Of a stretch of 42,238 nucleotides of DNA, positions 39,023 through 42,238 are shown piece after piece; the stretch's first letter is position 1; every line of letters starts with the position of its first letter. This stretch comes from a virus. The DNA lies in the IMG/VR virus record IMGVR_UViG_3300027852_000077, positions 1 to 42,238 of that record. One strand, 5' to 3'. The translations under genes and the position numbers were made by a program. A model generated the notes under the pieces. It was given only the letters and a program-made list of their open reading frames with translations. It was not told the DNA's origin and did no database searches.

Positions 39023-39543
39023 TTTATATGCTTCCATGTTCTGTATTCACAACAACCCCTAATACAACCTACTGAAACGTTATATTTCTCTGATAATCTT
39101 TTCCATGTGGTATTAAGATTTTTTCTCTCTTCCCGTATCTCTATAACGTCTTTTTCTGTTAGTTTTGCGTTGTAATTTTTAGAGCCTCTTATCATAGTCC
39201 CATGTTTATATTTATCTTTTGTATTGTTTTTTGCAGTTTTCCATTTTAGGTTTTCTGCATTATTATTTAATTTATCACCATCTAAATGGGCCGCCTCAGC
39301 ATCTTTAAATGGAGCGCCATTAAAAGCCTCACAAACCAGTCTATTTACCCTAACCGGCGTCCAGCTACCGTCAGTTCTCGTTAACGTAACTGATACATAT
39401 CCTCTTTGAATGTGTGTTTTTAATAGTGGCGAAGCATTCTTAAATTTGTTACTCTTCCTAGGAGTAATTCTTTTTATTCGACCAGTATTACTTACAGCAT
39501 AATCAGGAAAGGACTTTATTGTGCGGAATATTTCTTGTTTCAT
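39019..39543 (-). CDS. NUMOD4/HNH homing endonuclease, 174 aa, inserted antisense in the lysis cassette
   Basis: The N-terminus is a NUMOD4 module (FRTIKSFPDYAVSNTGRIKR), followed by the HNH core with RVNRLVCEAFNG, EAAHLDGDKLNNNAENLKWK and the ending of a NUMOD-type helix-turn-helix (KLTEKDVIEIREERKN and LSEKYNVSVGCIRG). This is the I-HmuI-like type of free-standing homing nuclease. It is on the opposite strand to the surrounding lysis genes and exactly fills the space between the two spanin-like genes. Confidence 0.92.
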   Translation of the reverse strand: MKQEIFRTIKSFPDYAVSNTGRIKRITPRKSNKFKNASPLLKTHIQRGYVSVTLTRTDGSWTPVRVNRLVCEAFNGAPFKDAEAAHLDGDKLNNNAENLKWKTAKNNTKDKYKHGTMIRGSKNYNAKLTEKDVIEIREERKNLNTTWKRLSEKYNVSVGCIRGCCEYRTWKHIN

Positions 39544-39763
39544 ATTTTCTCTAATAGCACTTTCTGGGTGCTCTCACAATGCTTTTGACAAGATAGCCAC
39601 CCCGGACGTTATCCCTTATAGCGCAGACGTGCAGAAAAAGGCAGCTCATGAAATTGAGACATGCACTAACTGCGAGACACTCATATTATTTGTTGTTGAT
39701 TATGGAGTTATGCGCGACCAGGCACGCGCGGCTAGAGGTGAGAAAGTAGATATTACCCGCTGA
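39521..39763 (+). CDS. Outer-membrane lipoprotein, o-spanin-like, 80 aa
   Basis: A GTG start at 39521 with GGAAAGGA 7 nt upstream gives MRNISCFIFSLIALSGC, a signal peptide with the lipobox ALSGC. The mature part (VIPYSADVQKKAAHEIETCT and DYGVMRDQARAARG) resembles lysis lipoproteins that pair with the Rz-like protein. The start codon and ribosome binding site lie within the 5' coding end of the antisense homing endonuclease. Confidence 0.7.
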   Translation: MRNISCFIFSLIALSGCSHNAFDKIATPDVIPYSADVQKKAAHEIETCTNCETLILFVVDYGVMRDQARAARGEKVDITR

Positions 39764-39790
39764 CTTCCATCTATAACAGACAAGAGGAAA

Positions 39791-39822
39791 CCCCCGGCGA
39801 GTACCTTTCCGGGGGCTTCTTT
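39791..39822 (+). terminator. Terminator after the lysis genes
   Basis: CCCCCGG/CCGGGGG form a 7-bp GC stem with an 11-nt loop, followed by CTTCTTT. The poor T-run makes it a moderate terminator. It lies between the end of the late operon and the end of the convergent leftward recombination operon. Confidence 0.65.
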
Positions 39823-39829
39823 ACACAGT

Positions 39830-39846
39830 GTTACGCAGTTACGCAG
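39830..39846. repeat. Short direct repeat GTTACGCA x2
   Basis: GTTACGCA is repeated directly and followed by GTAA, in the 149-nt gap between the convergent operons. No function is evident. Confidence 0.4.
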
Positions 39847-39912
39847 TAATTTGTTTTTAACTTGAGTAAAAAGAGTGAGAAGATAATACGACTAAGCTAT
39901 TTACTTGTCAAG

Positions 39913-40647
39913 CTATCCGGCCATTAATGTGCTCTCTGGTATTTCCCCGCCTATCACGGTTTTATCTACAACCTCTTGCACTGTTTTATTGTAGCCCTCT
40001 ATATCTACGTGCCCTTGCTCGATTAACCAGGTAAGCTTTTTCTCCATATCATCGCGCAGCTCGCCTAGAGCTTCTCTTAATAGCGCTTGATATTGTATAT
40101 CTGGCTCCATACGTATGGTAGCTGGTGGCATATCCGGGTGGTAAGAAAACATGTCTATATAATCAAAACCACCTATAAGCATTTGCCCTTGATATTGCGG
40201 CTTATATTTATCTATAAATTCGGCTATAAATTCTTTCTCGTCTACAGTCCCTAAAAGATACCCTAAATGTACTTGCTCAGATGGGCATTTAATTTCTAAC
40301 CCTGCGTGTTTGGTAAGTATATAGGCGTCCGGGCTGCACCCGCATTGCCCTTTATCGTCGGTAATAAAGCCTCCGTGCTCTACTTCTACATCATGGATAA
40401 ACTCATAAGCATGACGCGCTTTAGCTTCCATAATTGTACCGCGCTCCATCCAGTAAGTAGGCTCGATAGTGCGCAGCGGCCGCATTACCATGATTTCGGC
40501 CAGGAGTTTGTTAGCATACTTAAAACGCTGCTTACTCGGTTGGCTAGTTTTTGCGGTGATGAGTTTATTAAAGTCGCTTGAGGTGGGACGGCCCATGCGT
40601 AATATACCCCATTCCTCGCTACCTTGTGCCACGTCGTACATTATCAT
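39913..40647 (-). CDS. YqaJ-type viral exonuclease (lambda Exo-like), 244 aa
   Basis: The 5'-3' exonuclease of a phage recombination pair. The active-site order is GSEEWGILRMGRPTSSDFNK, YWMERGTIMEAKARHAYEF, then GCSPDAYI (Asp107) and GLEIKCPSEQVHLGY (Glu118, Lys120), followed by YKPQYQGQMLIGG, as in the YqaJ/lambda Exo family. It overlaps the ERF gene by 4 nt. GAGGC precedes the ATG. Confidence 0.92.
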   Translation of the reverse strand: MIMYDVAQGSEEWGILRMGRPTSSDFNKLITAKTSQPSKQRFKYANKLLAEIMVMRPLRTIEPTYWMERGTIMEAKARHAYEFIHDVEVEHGGFITDDKGQCGCSPDAYILTKHAGLEIKCPSEQVHLGYLLGTVDEKEFIAEFIDKYKPQYQGQMLIGGFDYIDMFSYHPDMPPATIRMEPDIQYQALLREALGELRDDMEKKLTWLIEQGHVDIEGYNKTVQEVVDKTVIGGEIPESTLMAG

Positions 40648-41498
40648 TGTGTAGCCTCGCCTTTAGCTTGTTGCTTCTTAGCTTTATCTTTGAGAAGATT
40701 TATAGCCTCAAGGTATTGCTTTTGTGTGATTGCTTTAATGCTGGTGACTTCCAGGTGTGCACAGAATTTAGCAGCGTCGGTCGTGGTTTCTTCTATAAGC
40801 CTTTGCAGCTCATTAAATTGTGCATCGTCTATGCTCTCTATTGCCCAGTCTGTATTACCGTCGTCGTCCTCGCCCTCTGTGACGATGTTAAGCAATGCGG
40901 TTACACAATAGCGCTTACCGTATGAGAACGTAGAGCCCATGCCTTGTATATCATTCTTACCACCGCTATTATCCAGGGCAGCCGCAAACTTGCTTTGTAT
41001 GCTATACCCGTCCTTATGGCGTAGCGTCGCAGTTATAACGGCTCCTCCACCATTCGTTGCGCGCTCCTCACTATCAAATGTGATAACAAAACCCTCGGCC
41101 TGGAGTAAGGGTTTTATTATCTTCATGATGTTTTCAAAACTGGCGTATTTAAAAGCTCCCTTTTTTTCTTTATAATCAACCGAGCCGTCCTTATTGATAA
41201 TAGGCATATTCATTTGGAGACGATTAAGAGCATCGTTAAAGCTCATTTCTGCTTGCTTCGCCATTACCCGCTCCTGAAAGTCAAGTAATCCGTTAAGCTT
41301 ATCAGGGGTTATTTTTTCGTCATGGAGGGCTGTTTGTATAAGCTGGGTAATATCGCCCGCTTGATTAGAAACATTAAGCTCCTGCTTCTTCTCTGCCTTA
41401 ACAACCTCGTTTCTAGGCTCGGCTGTATCTTTAATATCGCTTAGGGAAGTGTCTACCTTTAGCGCTGGGCTAAAGAGCTTTTTATTTTTATCTGTCAT
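40644..41498 (-). CDS. erf: ERF-family single-strand annealing protein, 284 aa
   Basis: ATG 41498 has AAAGGT upstream; the frame opens further but has no better start. The ERF core (about residues 75-220) includes FNDALNRLQMNMPIINKDGS, KYASFENIMKIIKPLLQAEG and NDIQGMGSTFSYGKRYCVTA, followed by an acidic segment (TEGEDDDGNTDW). The annealing protein works with the exonuclease on single-stranded DNA. The C-terminal domain is charged and helical. Confidence 0.92.
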   Translation of the reverse strand: MTDKNKKLFSPALKVDTSLSDIKDTAEPRNEVVKAEKKQELNVSNQAGDITQLIQTALHDEKITPDKLNGLLDFQERVMAKQAEMSFNDALNRLQMNMPIINKDGSVDYKEKKGAFKYASFENIMKIIKPLLQAEGFVITFDSEERATNGGGAVITATLRHKDGYSIQSKFAAALDNSGGKNDIQGMGSTFSYGKRYCVTALLNIVTEGEDDDGNTDWAIESIDDAQFNELQRLIEETTTDAAKFCAHLEVTSIKAITQKQYLEAINLLKDKAKKQQAKGEATQ

Positions 41499-41542
41499 TG
41501 TATTTACCTTTGATAAGTTAATTAATCTTTTTACACAGTAAT

Positions 41543-41564
41543 CTTTTATAAGTAGAAACACAAT
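41543..41564 (-). promoter_or_regulatory. Shared upstream promoter motif, copy 3
   Basis: The core TTTTATAAGTAGAA is shared with copy 2 and the rest is looser. It lies about 45 nt upstream of the ERF gene, and a weak TTACTG-N17-ACTTAT promoter follows it. Confidence 0.4.
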
Positions 41565-41566
41565 AC

Positions 41567-41650
41567 TTATAATTCAGTAATGTCTACGGCTTCCGCATCC
41601 TCCACGTTTTTCCACGTTTGATATTGCACGTTTACTTTATATTTAGACAT
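41567..41650 (-). CDS. Micro-ORF, 27 aa
   Basis: ATG 41650 with AAGGAGAAGG encodes MSKYKVNVQYQTWKNVEDAE and ends in TAA. It fills the gap between the repeat-protein C-terminus and the ERF gene. The ribosome binding site is strong, the product unknown. Confidence 0.5.
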   Translation of the reverse strand: MSKYKVNVQYQTWKNVEDAEAVDITEL

Positions 41651-41663
41651 ATGTTCCTTCTCC

Positions 41664-42053
41664 TTAGTTATCTGGTGGGTTAAGTACAACATCGACAAAA
41701 CGCTCGTGTCCATATGCACCTTTAGTTTCTCTTATAATTTCAGCAAGAGTGTATTCGTCTTTCAACTCCCCTTTATCCTTAATGAACATTCTTGTTCCTG
41801 TGCTACAGGCACCAGTAATAGCTCTATACACGTTCGCCCATTCATACGGTTTCTTCGTTGTGTCAATCGGCATGTCACGAAACTGATCTATATCTCTATC
41901 CATAAATTTAAATAGAAGATCTGATATGGCTTGTTCAATGCTTTCACCGTGAGCGTTTTCACCATCCTTTGAAGCAACAAAAAGTTTTTCACCAACAAGT
42001 TTCTCCTTCTTAAAAGATGCTTTTCGGCAATATTTAATTGTAATATCTTCATG
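41664..42053 (-). CDS. C-terminal domain of the repeat protein (start lies across the window junction)
   Basis: The frame opens right after a TGA at 42054-42056, reads HEDITIKYCRKASFKKEKLV and on through GESIEQAISDLLFKFMDRDI, YRAITGACSTGTRMF and ETKGAYGHERFVDVV to TAA. There is no start codon near the beginning. The first residues repeat the last residues at the left edge (HED), and the 11-nt overlap 1-11 = 42044-42054 joins the frames without a gap, so this is most likely the missing end of the gene at 1-1009. A shorter start at ATG 41903 is possible. Confidence 0.7.
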   Translation of the reverse strand, partial: HEDITIKYCRKASFKKEKLVGEKLFVASKDGENAHGESIEQAISDLLFKFMDRDIDQFRDMPIDTTKKPYEWANVYRAITGACSTGTRMFIKDKGELKDEYTLAEIIRETKGAYGHERFVDVVLNPPDN

Positions 42054-42054
42054 T

Positions 42055-42238
42055 CAAAATGAAAAATTTGAAATAGAGTTTTTATTTTAATTGAGGATAC
42101 ATAAAGACTAATAAATAAAAAGCAAAAATTATTATCAAAATTAATGTTTATAACCAGCCGCTCAAGTCCGACCGCCGATGTCTGTGAGCAAAACTGGTAA
42201 TTCTAAGTTTAGTGTTTTTAAGTATAATTGTAGTAAAA
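42055..42238. other. 184-nt terminal stretch with no gene, outside the inferred circular junction
   Basis: AT-rich with a GC-richer patch near 42157-42200, where CCAG-CC-GCTCA pairs with TGAGC-AAAA-CTGG across a 20-nt loop. No similarity to another part of the window was seen. If the molecule is circular through the 11-nt overlap, this tail is an assembly extension, a strain variant, or flanking DNA. Confidence 0.5.

Noticed and set aside
1-42238. Search for integrase, attachment sites or long terminal repeats
   Set aside because: No tyrosine or serine recombinase motif was found, and the only shared end sequence is 11 nt, too short to call an attachment core or terminal repeat.

Overview
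The window looks like an essentially complete genome of a tailed double-stranded DNA phage with a long non-contractile tail (siphovirus-type Caudoviricetes). It carries a small and a large terminase subunit, portal, MuF-like protein, DUF2213-type head protein, major capsid protein, head-tail connectors, tail terminator, tail tube, a frameshifted tail chaperone, tape measure, hub, fibres and a lysis cassette. A probable inner-membrane/outer-lipoprotein spanin pair points to a Gram-negative host. The cold-shock protein and several small proteins resemble those of proteobacterial phages, but the host genus cannot be read from the sequence. No integrase, DNA polymerase, helicase, primase or tRNA gene was found. 

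Layout. (1) 1-5078, minus strand: a tightly packed early operon of small proteins, transcribed leftwards from a divergent control region at 5.1-5.2 kb. It ends in a protein with thirteen 20-residue repeats that runs off the left edge. (2) 5206-7771, plus strand: a small, probably leaderless regulator, a 338-nt control region with DnaA-box-like sequences, then RusA resolvase, a cold-shock protein and small proteins, ending in a strong terminator. (3) 7854-9542, minus strand: a short operon of small proteins with its own promoter. (4) 9852-39763, plus strand: the late region. Its two terminase genes are separated by about 5 kb holding a Cro-like protein, a DUF968-like protein, a MazG-like protein, an ATP-grasp ligase, a methyltransferase and two glycosyltransferases. 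Head, tail and lysis genes follow. (5) 39913-42053, minus strand: exonuclease, ERF annealing protein, a micro-ORF and the C-terminal domain of the repeat protein. Positions 1-11 equal 42044-42054, and joining there makes the split repeat protein one open frame. The molecule is therefore probably circular or circularly permuted, with parts 5 and 1 forming one leftward early/recombination operon. 

Three putative homing endonucleases are present. Two are HNH proteins, one in the tail-fibre operon and one antisense in the spanin region. The third is the most striking feature of the window. The MuF-like gene contains a 225-residue intein with an N-terminal Ala, and an uninterrupted antisense frame lies wholly inside that intein. 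The frame encodes a Vsr/DUF559-like nuclease in exact codon register with the intein. Other points worth attention are a promoter-hairpin-T-run unit present twice in the late region, a motif of about 24 nt upstream of three leftward transcription units, and a homing gene that appears to supply the ribosome binding site and start codon of a lysis lipoprotein.
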